Source of the DNA: an uncultured cyanobacterium
Lineage (GTDB): Bacteria > Cyanobacteriota > Vampirovibrionia > Gastranaerophilales > Gastranaerophilaceae
Direction: 5' to 3'
Length of the DNA stretch: 18,681 nucleotides
NCBI GenBank assembly: GCA_947073895.1
Contig: CAMTNN010000011.1
Coordinates: forward strand, 1-18,681
Made by a program: the position numbers and the translations under genes. The notes under the pieces are model-generated. The model was given only the letters and a program-made list of their open reading frames with translations. It was not told where the DNA came from and did not search any database. The number at the start of each line of letters is the position of its first letter. Positions within the stretch are counted from its first letter, which is position 1. Below, in pieces: positions 1-7,404 of the stretch.

Positions 1-33
1 TACACTCTTTCCTTCACGACGCTCTTCCGATTT
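1..33 (+). other. Illumina TruSeq adapter remnant (not genomic)
   Basis: The first 33 bases match the 3' part of the Illumina TruSeq universal (read 1) adapter, with about three differences: a missing base and a substitution after CTCTTTCC, and GATTT in place of GATCT at the end. The core CACGACGCTCTTCCGAT is exact. The contig therefore begins in untrimmed adapter, and the true upstream sequence of the first gene, including its promoter and ribosome binding site, is missing. The adapter was recognised from memory, not by a search. Confidence 0.93.
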
Positions 34-37
34 AGAG

Positions 38-1882
38 ATGTTAAAAAAACTATTATCGGTATTATTTGTTTTTATTATATATTGTTCCGGAGTATTTGCT
101 CAGGATGCATTTTCTCCATACGTTCCGGCAGCGAATGAAGTTATTTTTAACCAATCAATGTTTAGGATTGATGCTGTTGACCCCGTTGCATCAACAAACT
201 GGAAAGGCTTAAACTACCCAGGGCTTAGAGGTGCAAATCAGCTTGTAGTTTATTCTCCATCTTTCGGATTTAGAACCAACACAAATGAGTTTGGAACAGA
301 AGCAATTGTTGTTGACGGAACTGTTGTTTCATTAAGCGGAGCAGATTCTCTAATTCCTGCTAACGGTTTTGTAATTTCAGGTCACGGAAGCGCTAAAAAA
401 TGGATTAATGAAAACATAATGGTGGGCTCTAAAATCTCTTTAGATTTAGACAAAAAAATTATAACTTCTTATGTTACATCTGAAACTTTTTTATTCACTG
501 CAAAAGAAAAAATCAAAGAAGTTCAAGACATGATGTCTTATTATAACCAAACTTGTTCAGACTATAACTCAAAGCGAACTGAGCAAAGTCTGAATAAAGC
601 AAAGGATTTCGTATCAAAAGCTCAAAGAAACAGAGAAGACTCTCAAAAATATTCATCTCGAGCAATTGAATACGCTAATTACGCAATGTCTACTGTTATT
701 CCTTATAATGCTGATGAACTTAAAGGTGTTTGGATAAGACCTACTTATTATAACAAAGAAAGCATTATAAATGTTCTGGATAAATTGGCAGAGGCCGGAA
801 TCGACAATGTTTTTATAGAAACCTATTACCATGGTAAGACAATATTTTCATCTAATACAATGGAAAAATACGGGTTTATCAAACAGTACGAAGACTTTGT
901 CGGATTTGACCCTTTAAAAATTTGGATTACAGAGGCACACAAACGCGGAATCAAAGTTCATATCTGGTTTCAAACCTTCTATGTAGGAAACAAACCGCCT
1001 GAAACAAATCCTGAATATATTCTTGCAAAACGTCCGGACTGGGCAAATTATCAGAAGAAAAATGCAGATTCGGCAACTATAGCATACTCCGTTTCAGAAC
1101 ATAACGGCTACTTTATTGACCCTGCAAATCCGGAAGTACAACAATTCTTATATGAATTAGTATCTGAAATAATTACCCGCTATAAGCCTGACGGAATAAA
1201 TCTTGACTACATAAGATATCCGCAATCCTTGGCAGCACATTATTCGAATTATGATATGTCAAACTGGGGATATACAAAATTTGCAAGAAATGAATTCCAG
1301 CAAATGTACGGAGTAGACCCTATTGAAATAAAACAGGCTGATCCTTTATGGAATTATTGGAGATTTTACAGATGTTCTAAAGTTACAAATTTTGTTAAAA
1401 GAACAAGTGCTCTTTGCCGTTCAAATAATGTTTTATTGACTACTGTAATTTTCCCTAACAGAAATGTAGCAATTGAAACCAAAATGCAAGATTGGAAAGG
1501 CTGGTCAATAAATAATTTTGTAGACGGTTTCACACCGCTTTTCCTAACCTGTGACGACAAAACAGCTATTAACTTAATGGAAGATGTTTTAAGAAACAAA
1601 TCTGCAAGCACAAAGCTGTATGCCGGATTATTTGTAACATTTATGAATGGTTCTAATTCCGATTTAATTAAACAAATTCATGCAGCAAGAAGATATGCCC
1701 TAAATGGATTAATAATATTTGATTACGCTCATTTTGGAGACAACTACATTAATGCTCTAACGGAAAGCGTGTTTAGACCTGTTAAAAAAGAAATTGTTAT
1801 AACAGAATCTTATACACCTGCTCCAAAACAACCGGAAATTCAAGAAACAAAGGCTAAGAAAAAACGTGGCAGAAGAAAATAA
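38..1882 (+). CDS. Exported family-10-like glycoside hydrolase (GHL10 / YngK-like)
   Basis: A 614-aa protein with a signal peptide: Lys-rich start, hydrophobic residues 5-20, likely cleavage after VFA at 21. There is no lipobox around C16. Residues about 25-150 form an N-terminal region with the IPANGFVISGHG segment (106-117) seen in cyanobacterial-type members. Residues 160-215 look helical. The TIM-barrel GHL10 domain runs from about 227 (LKGVWIRP) to 585. Its hallmark DGINLDYIRYP lies at 385-395, with the conserved acidic residue of the DYIRYP motif, and HIWFQTF at 308-314 is another barrel strand. The family is thought to cleave cell-wall or extracellular glycans; the substrate is unknown. 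The tail is strongly basic (KKKRGRRK). ATG 38 gives an intact signal peptide, but the ribosome site cannot be judged because adapter sequence abuts it. It overlaps the next gene by 17 bases, so translational coupling is likely. Confidence 0.86.
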   Translation: MLKKLLSVLFVFIIYCSGVFAQDAFSPYVPAANEVIFNQSMFRIDAVDPVASTNWKGLNYPGLRGANQLVVYSPSFGFRTNTNEFGTEAIVVDGTVVSLSGADSLIPANGFVISGHGSAKKWINENIMVGSKISLDLDKKIITSYVTSETFLFTAKEKIKEVQDMMSYYNQTCSDYNSKRTEQSLNKAKDFVSKAQRNREDSQKYSSRAIEYANYAMSTVIPYNADELKGVWIRPTYYNKESIINVLDKLAEAGIDNVFIETYYHGKTIFSSNTMEKYGFIKQYEDFVGFDPLKIWITEAHKRGIKVHIWFQTFYVGNKPPETNPEYILAKRPDWANYQKKNADSATIAYSVSEHNGYFIDPANPEVQQFLYELVSEIITRYKPDGINLDYIRYPQSLAAHYSNYDMSNWGYTKFARNEFQQMYGVDPIEIKQADPLWNYWRFYRCSKVTNFVKRTSALCRSNNVLLTTVIFPNRNVAIETKMQDWKGWSINNFVDGFTPLFLTCDDKTAINLMEDVLRNKSASTKLYAGLFVTFMNGSNSDLIKQIHAARRYALNGLIIFDYAHFGDNYINALTESVFRPVKKEIVITESYTPAPKQPEIQETKAKKKRGRRK

Positions 1883-2057
1883 TACACAAAAAAGACAATT
1901 TTTAGGAATATGGTTTGACTGCTGCGGAGTTTACGGCAGGATTTATAAAACCAAAGATGGAAGTGCTTACACAGGAAGGTGTCCCAGATGTTTGCGCTCA
2001 GTAAGGGTTCGCGTAGGTGAAGGCGGAACTAATCAAAGATTTTTCAGAGGAGGATAA
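1866..2057 (+). CDS. Small Cys-pair (putative zinc-binding) protein
   Basis: A 63-aa protein starting at GTG inside the end of the glycosidase gene. Its four cysteines are arranged CC (19-20) and CPRC (39-42), a spacing that could bind one metal ion such as zinc. Between them is a YGRIYKTKDG strand-turn, and the C-terminus is Gly/Arg-rich (RFFRGG). A weak AAAGG lies about 13 nt upstream of the GTG, so expression probably depends on coupling to the upstream gene. Its own last codons contain the strong AGAGGAGG ribosome site of the M20 peptidase gene four bases downstream, so all three genes form one operon. I do not recognise the family with certainty. The compact ordered sequence and the overlaps on both sides argue that it is real. 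Confidence 0.7.
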   Translation: MAEENNTQKRQFLGIWFDCCGVYGRIYKTKDGSAYTGRCPRCLRSVRVRVGEGGTNQRFFRGG

Positions 2058-2060
2058 TAT

Positions 2061-3299
2061 ATGAGTTTAAACGAATTAAGAAAAGAAAACGAAGTTTTAG
2101 ATATTTTTTGTAATCTGGTTACAATCCCTTCTCCATCACTAAAAGAAGAAAAAGTAATTGAATGGATTCTAAAATTCTGTGAAGAAAACAAAATTTCAGC
2201 AAGAACAGATGATTACGGAAATGTTTATATAAAAGTCCCAGCAACAGATGATACAAAAGAACCTTTGATGTTATCATCTCACATGGATGTAGTAGGAGAT
2301 GACAGTCCTATTGAACTTTTATTTGACGGGCAGTTTATTAAAGCTAATGGAAGAACTCTTGGTGCTGATGACAAAGTAGGTGTTGCATGCGCTCTAATGT
2401 TAGCAAAAGAACTCACTGAAAACACTTGCGCTCACGGTGGATTGGAAATTACCTTCACTCGTGATGAAGAAACAGGCATGAGCGGAGTTGAACATGTTGA
2501 ATATAATAAAATTCAATCAAAATATATACTTGTTTGTGACGCTGATAAATTAGGACAATTACAGATTTCAGGGGCAAGTTACACAAACGCAAAAATCACT
2601 GTAAAAGGTCTAAAAGGCGGACACTCAGGAATCGATATCGGAGACGAAACAAGATTAAATGCAGCAAAATTAATTGCTGAACTACTTGCAGAATTCCCTC
2701 AAGGAGCTTATTACAAAGACGAAACAGGTGTGATTACATCTTGTAATTTAGGCGCAATCGTTGCCGGCGGAGTACAAAACTCTATCGCAAATCTTGTTGA
2801 AAACGGAATCAAAACAAACGATTATATTACTGAAATCTTTAAAAAGACTTCTACAAATATTATCAACACTCTTGGTATGGCATCTTACTCAATCAGAAGC
2901 GCATCTGTAGCAAAAGAAGAAGAATTAAAATCACTAATGGCTTCTATTGTTGAAAGATTTAATAAAAAATACGAAGGACTGGCTGTTGCAGAAATCGAGT
3001 TTGAAGTACATCTGCTTCCTTTTGAAAAAGCAGATGATGATAGAATAGAAATCGCTCATACAGAAGCTTGCAAAAAAGCAGGAATTCAAAACAAAATTGA
3101 ATCATTCCACGCAGGCGCTGAAACCCATATCTATTGCCACAACAAAAATGCAAACGGCCACACGTTTATGCCGTCACTTTTAGGTTTGGCAGATGTTTAC
3201 AATATGCATTCAGCTGAGGAAAAAGTTGATTATAATACACTTTTAAAAGGCTACGAAGTAATTAAAAATACCTTCTTGGCTTTTAATGAAGTTTTGTAA
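2061..3299 (+). CDS. M20 family metallopeptidase, peptidase T-like (tripeptidase)
   Basis: A 412-aa cytoplasmic zinc peptidase. The M20 residues are in order: H74 and D76 in SSHMDVV, GADDKVG with the bridging Asp at 103-104, the catalytic EE in RDEETG (136-137), a metal Asp in VCDAD (160-162), and the late metal His in NMHSAEE (383). The lid domain (about 175-300) begins at KGLKGGHSG with H188. This order and length fit peptidase T and PepT-like tripeptidases that trim N-terminal residues from short peptides. YqjE-type M20 enzymes are very similar, so pepT itself is not assigned. The start is set by a strong AGAGGAGG eight bases before ATG. It is the last gene of the operon; there is no signal peptide. 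An exported glycosidase next to a peptidase hints at glycan or peptide scavenging, but that is inference. Confidence 0.88.
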   Translation: MSLNELRKENEVLDIFCNLVTIPSPSLKEEKVIEWILKFCEENKISARTDDYGNVYIKVPATDDTKEPLMLSSHMDVVGDDSPIELLFDGQFIKANGRTLGADDKVGVACALMLAKELTENTCAHGGLEITFTRDEETGMSGVEHVEYNKIQSKYILVCDADKLGQLQISGASYTNAKITVKGLKGGHSGIDIGDETRLNAAKLIAELLAEFPQGAYYKDETGVITSCNLGAIVAGGVQNSIANLVENGIKTNDYITEIFKKTSTNIINTLGMASYSIRSASVAKEEELKSLMASIVERFNKKYEGLAVAEIEFEVHLLPFEKADDDRIEIAHTEACKKAGIQNKIESFHAGAETHIYCHNKNANGHTFMPSLLGLADVYNMHSAEEKVDYNTLLKGYEVIKNTFLAFNEVL

Positions 3300-3330
3300 A
3301 GAAAAAAAGCAATTTTCATTATTCAGAAGG

Positions 3331-3347
3331 TTTACAAAACTTGTAAA
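3331..3347. promoter_or_regulatory. Perfect 7-3-7 dyad upstream of hypothetical gene
   Basis: TTTACAA-AAC-TTGTAAA is a perfect inverted repeat, 21 bases before the ATG at 3369 and just ahead of its AAGGAG ribosome site (3356-3361). There is no T-tract after it, so it is not a terminator. It resembles a binding site for a dimeric regulator and is close in sequence to the dyad at 8090-8104. AT-rich palindromes also arise by chance. Confidence 0.35.
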
Positions 3348-3368
3348 AGAACTTTAAGGAGATTAGAT

Positions 3369-3731
3369 ATGAATATTATGAATGTTAGCAGTACAAGTTT
3401 TCAAGCAAAAGCACCGCAACTAAAGCGTTTTTGCGAAGGAGGTATGAATCGAAAATCTAGCGAAATTGCGGTAGATGTTCAAAAATCGGTAACCCCTTAC
3501 GTTAAGGAATATTTTTTACCAAAAACTATGCCAACTTTGGAAGAAATAGCTATAAGATATAATGTTCCTATTAGATTGGCCGGAGTAGAGTCTAATAGCT
3601 CCGAATGGGGAAAAACTCTTGTTAACGCAGGTGCTTTTACAAAACTGGTTGATAACAATCAAACCCCTGGTGCCTTTGATAAAGAAGTTGTAGACTTTGT
3701 TCATGAATCGTTGAAAAAAACAGGACTATAA
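3369..3731 (+). CDS. Hypothetical protein with N-terminal VSSTSF motif
   Basis: A 120-aa protein of unknown function with a good ribosome site (AAGGAG, seven bases before ATG). The N-terminal dozen residues (MNIMNVSSTSFQ) align without gaps to the deduced N-terminus of the neighbouring AAA+ gene (MKILPVTSSNFR), identical at five positions and similar at most others. The rest is soluble and mixed: a basic Arg/Lys stretch, a short helical region (33-50), a segment (56-75) that could fold as a small helix-turn-helix-like unit (LEEIAIRYNVPIRLAGVESNSS), and a C-terminal helix. There are no cysteines in a pattern and no membrane segment. Both a role as partner of the ATPase and DNA binding are possible but unproven. 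Transcription ends in the strong terminator just downstream. Confidence 0.7.
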   Translation: MNIMNVSSTSFQAKAPQLKRFCEGGMNRKSSEIAVDVQKSVTPYVKEYFLPKTMPTLEEIAIRYNVPIRLAGVESNSSEWGKTLVNAGAFTKLVDNNQTPGAFDKEVVDFVHESLKKTGL

Positions 3732-3733
3732 AT

Positions 3734-3763
3734 AAAAAACCGGAACCCAAGTTCCGGTTTTTT
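3734..3763. terminator. Two-way intrinsic terminator between convergent genes
   Basis: A perfect 13-bp stem, AAAAAACCGGAAC / GTTCCGGTTTTTT, with loop CCAA. It has T-runs on the plus strand and A-runs (T on the minus strand) on the other side, so it can stop transcription from both the small gene and the AAA+ gene. The TAA of the AAA+ gene (3764-3762) lies in its edge. Confidence 0.93.
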
Positions 3764-4781
3764 ATTTTGTTTGAAGTTCAGTATTTAGTTCATCAATAAT
3801 CTTTTCTAATTCTTCCTTTGATAAATTCTTCTTCTCAACCGGATCATATCCGATTTTTTCATCACTTTTAAGAACTTTAATAAGATTGGATTTTGAATTG
3901 TAACTTTTTGTTTTACAGAATTCAACTGCATCCTCGCGATTAAGTTTATCTGCAACATTTGTTATATCTCTAAATGACATTCCCAACTTATGAAAATGTT
4001 GAGCTATAACTTCATTCTGTTCTGCTGTAAATTTATCTTTACCACTACCTGTTTTAACAAGCTTAGTCCAAGCATCCTGAATCGCATCTTTATTCGGTAA
4101 ACCAATTTCCATCTGGTATTTAAACCGGCTTAATATCGCAGGATTAAGACGAACTGAGACATTATCGCTTTTTATACCATTTGGATCCTTGTTTGTAGCA
4201 CCGATAAAGATTATATTGTTACATTCTTCTTGAAGGTAGGTTATACCTTTTTTAAGAGTATTTGTAATGTCTTCTGTATGATTAGCTCCAGAGGCTCTGT
4301 TTATAGAAATAGAACCGTCTATTTCGTCCATAAAAACGACAACTCTTTTTTGCGGATATGACTTTGCATGTTGTTCTATCTGGTCAAACATCTCTGCAAG
4401 TCTTCTGGGAGCTTCTGATACAAACATTGAATCAAAAAATTCTTTATCTATTTGAACATAATCTGCATCAAGTTTTTTGGCAATACCCATTGCAGCAGAT
4501 GTTTTACCTGTTCCTGGAACACCCCAGAACAACATTGATGAGAACTCTTGAATTTTATGCTCTTTCATTGCTTCTGGGTTATTTAACAATGTTTGATAAT
4601 TATTAATAAATTCTTTTACATTCTCTAAACCTGATAACTCATCAATAGATTTAATATTTTTATTATTTTTGAAGTTTTTTATTTCAATACCTAATGAGCC
4701 AGCCTCTAATCTTCCTTTAATACCGCGTTTTTCATCATCAATAATTTTTTGAATTCTTGTTTTATCGGTTCGAATTAACAT
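3762..4781 (-). CDS. AAA+ ATPase (5' end frameshifted; see 4782-4957)
   Basis: A 339-aa ORF carrying a single AAA+ module. Walker A is GVPGTGKT (87-94), Walker B is VVVFMDEID (147-155, D152/E153) and sensor 1 is GATN (194-197). A likely Arg finger lies in the LNPAILSRF segment, and a helical lid follows with GMSFRDITNVADKL. The overall look is the FtsH/spastin-like class of classic AAA proteins, but no protease zinc motif follows. Such ATPases remodel or unfold proteins. The annotated ATG at 4781 has no ribosome site before it, and the frame stays open upstream, encoding NITAQVALGAVIASSLW, the start of a membrane helix that runs into MLIRTDK. The real start is most likely ATG 4957, reached through a one-base indel in an A7 run. 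The restored protein is 398 aa: short N-tail, one transmembrane helix, then the cytosolic ATPase. Confidence 0.85.
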   Translation of the reverse strand: MLIRTDKTRIQKIIDDEKRGIKGRLEAGSLGIEIKNFKNNKNIKSIDELSGLENVKEFINNYQTLLNNPEAMKEHKIQEFSSMLFWGVPGTGKTSAAMGIAKKLDADYVQIDKEFFDSMFVSEAPRRLAEMFDQIEQHAKSYPQKRVVVFMDEIDGSISINRASGANHTEDITNTLKKGITYLQEECNNIIFIGATNKDPNGIKSDNVSVRLNPAILSRFKYQMEIGLPNKDAIQDAWTKLVKTGSGKDKFTAEQNEVIAQHFHKLGMSFRDITNVADKLNREDAVEFCKTKSYNSKSNLIKVLKSDEKIGYDPVEKKNLSKEELEKIIDELNTELQTK

Positions 4782-4957
4782 CCATAAAGAACTTGCAATA
4801 ACTGCTCCTAAGGCTACCTGAGCAGTTATGTTCTTTTTTTCTTGTTTTCATTTTTTTTATTAGATTCTTTATCCGCACTAACAACTACAGCATCCTCGTT
4901 TGAATCAGTCTGCAATGAATTACGAAAGTTACTACTTGTAACAGGTAAAATTTTCAT
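4782..4957 (-). pseudogene. Out-of-frame 5' part of the AAA+ ATPase gene
   Basis: On the minus strand an ATG at 4957 with a plausible ribosome site (AAGGG six bases before it) opens a frame encoding MKILPVTSSNFRNS and onward for 43 residues, then stops at 4826-4828 just after a seven-A run (4834-4840). Adding one A puts this frame in phase with the ATPase ORF and joins it through NITAQVALGAVIASSLWMLI, a good transmembrane helix. The N-terminus resembles that of the convergent gene at 3369. Possible causes are an assembly or sequencing indel, a true disabling mutation, or slippage at the A-run. The region 4958-5050 upstream is AT-rich and shows no further gene and no convincing -35/-10 pair. 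Confidence 0.72.
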
Positions 4958-5050
4958 TTTATACCCTTATATATAAATATCCTACAAATTGACTAAACCA
5001 CATAAAAAAATTCTTTGCTATTTCTCACAATAAATTTTACAAATATTAAC

Positions 5051-5086
5051 AAAAAAAGCGGGCATGCCTTACGGCTATTGCCCACT
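5051..5086 (-). terminator. Intrinsic terminator after GGGtGRT gene
   Basis: On the minus strand AGTGGGCA pairs with TGCCCGCT (one G-T pair), with a second small GCC/GGC stem inside the loop, followed directly by seven T. It closes the two-gene Fe-S scaffold/GGGtGRT operon. Confidence 0.85.
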
Positions 5087-5109
5087 TTAATTTTTATTTA
5101 GTTATAAAC

Positions 5110-6111
5110 CTATGCCATAGCTTTTTCTACAGCAACTGCAACTGCAACTGTAGCACCAACCATAGGGTTGTTACCCATACCGATAACGCCCATCATTTCT
5201 ACGTGAGCAGGAACAGAAGATGAACCTGCGAATTGAGCATCACCGTGCATTCTACCCATAGTATCAGTCATACCGTAAGAAGCAGGACCTGCTGCTACGT
5301 TATCAGGGTGAAGAGTTCTACCTGTACCACCACCTGATGCTACTGAGAAGTATTTTCTGTCGTTTTCATAACACCATTTTTTGTAAGTACCTGCTACAGG
5401 GTGTTGGAAACGGGTTGGGTTAGTTGAGTTACCTGTGATAGATACGTCAACACCTTCTTTAATCATAATTGCAACACCTTCTGATACATCATCAGCACCG
5501 TAGCATCTTACTTTTGCTCTTTCACCATCTGAGAATGGAGTTTCTTTAACGATTTTTAATTCGCCTGTTTTGAAATCGTAAGCAGTTTCAACAGCTGTGA
5601 AACCATTGATTCTTGCGATAATATAAGCAGCGTCTTTACCTAAACCGTTTAAGATAACTCTTAGAGGTTCTTTTCTTACTTTGTTAGCGTTTCTAGCAAT
5701 ACCGATAGCACCTTCTGCAGCTGCGAAAGATTCGTGACCAGCTAAGAAACAGAAACATTTTGTTTCTTCTCTTAATAACATTGCAGCTAAGTTACCGTGA
5801 CCGATACCAACTTGTCTTCTATCACCAACTGAACCAGGGATAGCAAAAGCTTGTAAGCCTAAGCCGATTGCTTCAGCTGCTTCAGCAGCTGTTGTAATAC
5901 CTTTTTTAAGAGCGATAGCGCAGCCTAGTGTATAAGCCCAAGAAGCGTTATCGAAAGCGATTGGTTGAATACCTTTAACAATCGCATCTACGTCAATGCC
6001 TTTTGATAAGCATAGTTCGCGAGCTTCTTCCAAGTTTTTGAAACCGTATTCAGGTAAAACTTTTTTAAGAGTAGCTTCGCGTCTATCTTGTCCTTCAAAT
6101 TTTACTGTCAT
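5110..6111 (-). CDS. GGGtGRT protein
   Basis: A 333-aa soluble protein carrying the name-giving motif in ASGGGTGRTLHPDN (about residues 258-271), together with other conserved blocks of the family: GSVGDRRQVGIGHGNLAA, CFCFLAGHESFAAAEGA and TGNSTNPTRFQHP. Length and sequence fit the GGGtGRT family (Pfam GGGtGRT). Its biochemical role is not established; it is typically encoded beside an NifU/IscU-like scaffold protein, as here. The Gly-rich loops suggest binding of a nucleotide or other phosphate-bearing cofactor (inference). AAAGGAAA precedes the ATG by about seven bases, and only 24 bases separate it from the upstream partner gene, so the two are co-transcribed. Codon choice looks restricted (for example repeated GCAGCT), hinting at high expression. 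Confidence 0.92.
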   Translation of the reverse strand: MTVKFEGQDRREATLKKVLPEYGFKNLEEARELCLSKGIDVDAIVKGIQPIAFDNASWAYTLGCAIALKKGITTAAEAAEAIGLGLQAFAIPGSVGDRRQVGIGHGNLAAMLLREETKCFCFLAGHESFAAAEGAIGIARNANKVRKEPLRVILNGLGKDAAYIIARINGFTAVETAYDFKTGELKIVKETPFSDGERAKVRCYGADDVSEGVAIMIKEGVDVSITGNSTNPTRFQHPVAGTYKKWCYENDRKYFSVASGGGTGRTLHPDNVAAGPASYGMTDTMGRMHGDAQFAGSSSVPAHVEMMGVIGMGNNPMVGATVAVAVAVEKAMA

Positions 6112-6135
6112 ATTTTTATTTCCTTTACTTTTTAA

Positions 6136-6837
6136 TTATTCATGTCTTGTATCAATATACTTAACTGCATCAGCAAATCTGCCGTAAGTACCGATATTCT
6201 TTTCGTAAGCTTCTTTAGGGTCAACACCTTTCTTGATAGCATCCATAACTTTGCCAAGGTTAACAAATTGGTAACCGATAACTTCGTTATTTTTATCAAG
6301 ACCCATTTTCAAGATATAACCTTCAGTAAGTGAAAGGTATCTAACACCTTTTTGTTTAGTTGAGTGAATTGTACCAACCATTGAGCAAAGTCCTTTACCT
6401 AAATCTTCAAGACCAGCACCAACAGGAAGTCCGTTTTCAGAGAACGCAGATTGAGTTCTACCGTAAACGATTTGTAAGAATAATTCTCTCATTGCAACGT
6501 TAATAGCGTCGCAAACAAGGTCAGTATTAAGTGCTTCAAGGATTGTTTTACCAGGAAGGATTTCACCTGCCATAGCAGCTGAGTGAGTCATACCTGAACA
6601 ACCGATTGTTTCAACAAGAGCTTCTTGAATAACACCTTCTTTAACGTTAAGAGTTAATTTACAAGTACCTTGTTGAGGAGCACAGCATCCGCAACCGTGA
6701 GTAAGACCTGAAATGTCTTTAATTTCTTTACATTTTGTCCATTCACCTTCTTGAGGGATTGGAGCAGGTACGCCTTTTACACCACGGCATACGCAGCATT
6801 GGTTTTCTACTTCATGTGTAATTTCTATTTTGCCCAT
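6136..6837 (-). CDS. Iron-sulfur cluster assembly scaffold-like protein (GGGtGRT partner)
   Basis: A 233-aa protein related to the NifU-N/IscU scaffold fold, of the type that accompanies GGGtGRT proteins. Ten cysteines fall in the first 110 residues: CCVC at 14-17, C36, GCGCC at 49-52, C59, the scaffold-like IGCSGMTHS with C80, and C109. This is many more than the three conserved Cys of IscU and suggests an additional cluster or metal site in the N-terminal ~60 residues. The C-terminal half (about 150-233) is cysteine-poor and contains a YLSLTEGYILKMGLD strand segment. Expression signals are strong: AAGGAGGT (6848-6841) four bases before ATG, and a good promoter at 6896-6924. It is the first gene of a two-gene operon. 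Its exact substrate is unknown. Confidence 0.86.
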   Translation of the reverse strand: MGKIEITHEVENQCCVCRGVKGVPAPIPQEGEWTKCKEIKDISGLTHGCGCCAPQQGTCKLTLNVKEGVIQEALVETIGCSGMTHSAAMAGEILPGKTILEALNTDLVCDAINVAMRELFLQIVYGRTQSAFSENGLPVGAGLEDLGKGLCSMVGTIHSTKQKGVRYLSLTEGYILKMGLDKNNEVIGYQFVNLGKVMDAIKKGVDPKEAYEKNIGTYGRFADAVKYIDTRHE

Positions 6838-6840
6838 TTG

Positions 6841-6848
6841 ACCTCCTT
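6841..6848 (-). promoter_or_regulatory. Strong Shine-Dalgarno of the scaffold gene
   Basis: AAGGAGGT, a full match to the anti-Shine-Dalgarno core, sits three bases before ATG 6837 on the minus strand and fixes that start. Confidence 0.8.
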
Positions 6849-6895
6849 ATAATCAAAAAATTTAGACAATTAAGCTATTCATATAAGGTCATTAT

Positions 6896-6924
6896 AATAT
6901 AAACATGAAATTAGCGCATGTAAA
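6896..6924 (-). promoter_or_regulatory. Candidate sigma70-type promoter for the scaffold/GGGtGRT operon
   Basis: On the minus strand TTTACA (6924-6919) and TATATT (6901-6896) are separated by exactly 17 bases. Transcription would begin near 6889, giving a leader of about 50 bases before the strong Shine-Dalgarno. The -35 lies just beyond the stop of the upstream hypothetical gene. Read from sequence only. Confidence 0.45.
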
Positions 6925-6928
6925 ATTC

Positions 6929-7348
6929 TTACTTCAAAATTTGGGCTGCATCACCAACAAATTCTCCAAGTGTATCAACAAACCCTTTTCCAAACAGGTT
7001 ATATGCATTTGCAGCTTGTTTTTTTGCCATAGTCATTGCGTTGGAATTATCGTTAAGCAAATTAGAAAAATAATTTTCGCTTATTTTTAAATCTTTAATT
7101 TCTATATCCTGAGGATTGATTTCTATTTGCTGAGGAGATTGAACCGCATCAAGAGGTTCTATTTCAAATCCCGCAGGAACTCCAAGATTGGAAAACATGT
7201 TATTCTGTTCTTCTGTCGGCTGAATCTCAGAAGCTTTCATTAGTAATTTTGCGAAAGTATCGTCATTCAAATCAAAAGATTGCGGTTTAGTTAGACCGCC
7301 GGTTGCAGTTGAAGTTATTTGACTTACAATATTTTCCAATATACTCAT
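6929..7348 (-). CDS. Hypothetical protein, 139 aa
   Basis: A soluble acidic protein I do not recognise. The N-terminal third (MSILENIVSQITSTATGG) is Ser/Thr-rich and low in charge, followed by FAKLLMKASE. The middle (60-90) has a run of alternating Ile/Glu/Pro (IEPLDAVQ, IEINPQDIEIKDLKI). The C-terminus is amphipathic helical (AKKQAANAYNLFGKGFVDTLGEFVGDAAQILK). There is no signal peptide, membrane segment or cysteine. The small size and helical ends would suit an adaptor or secreted component, but nothing specific supports it. The nearest purine-rich site (GAGAGG) is over 20 bases from the ATG, so the start is uncertain. It diverges from the exported protein gene at 7438 across a shared 89-base promoter region. 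Confidence 0.62.
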   Translation of the reverse strand: MSILENIVSQITSTATGGLTKPQSFDLNDDTFAKLLMKASEIQPTEEQNNMFSNLGVPAGFEIEPLDAVQSPQQIEINPQDIEIKDLKISENYFSNLLNDNSNAMTMAKKQAANAYNLFGKGFVDTLGEFVGDAAQILK

Positions 7349-7404
7349 ATTCGCATTTTACATTATTTTATTTTTCCTCTCATCCTCCCAAAAGTTGAAA
7401 CTCA

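Noticed and set aside
4358..4606. 82-codon plus-strand ORF opposite the AAA+ gene
   Set aside because: It is antisense to the Walker A/B region and has odd composition (Leu/Phe/Gln-rich); a shadow frame.
4826..4845. Canonical -1 ribosomal frameshift heptamer (A AAA AAG) at the A7 run
   Set aside because: The run does read AAAAAAAG, but the zero-frame codons are AAG AAA AAA AGA, so A AAA AAG is not in the phase required for tandem P- and A-site slippage. A one-base indel or transcript slippage is more likely.
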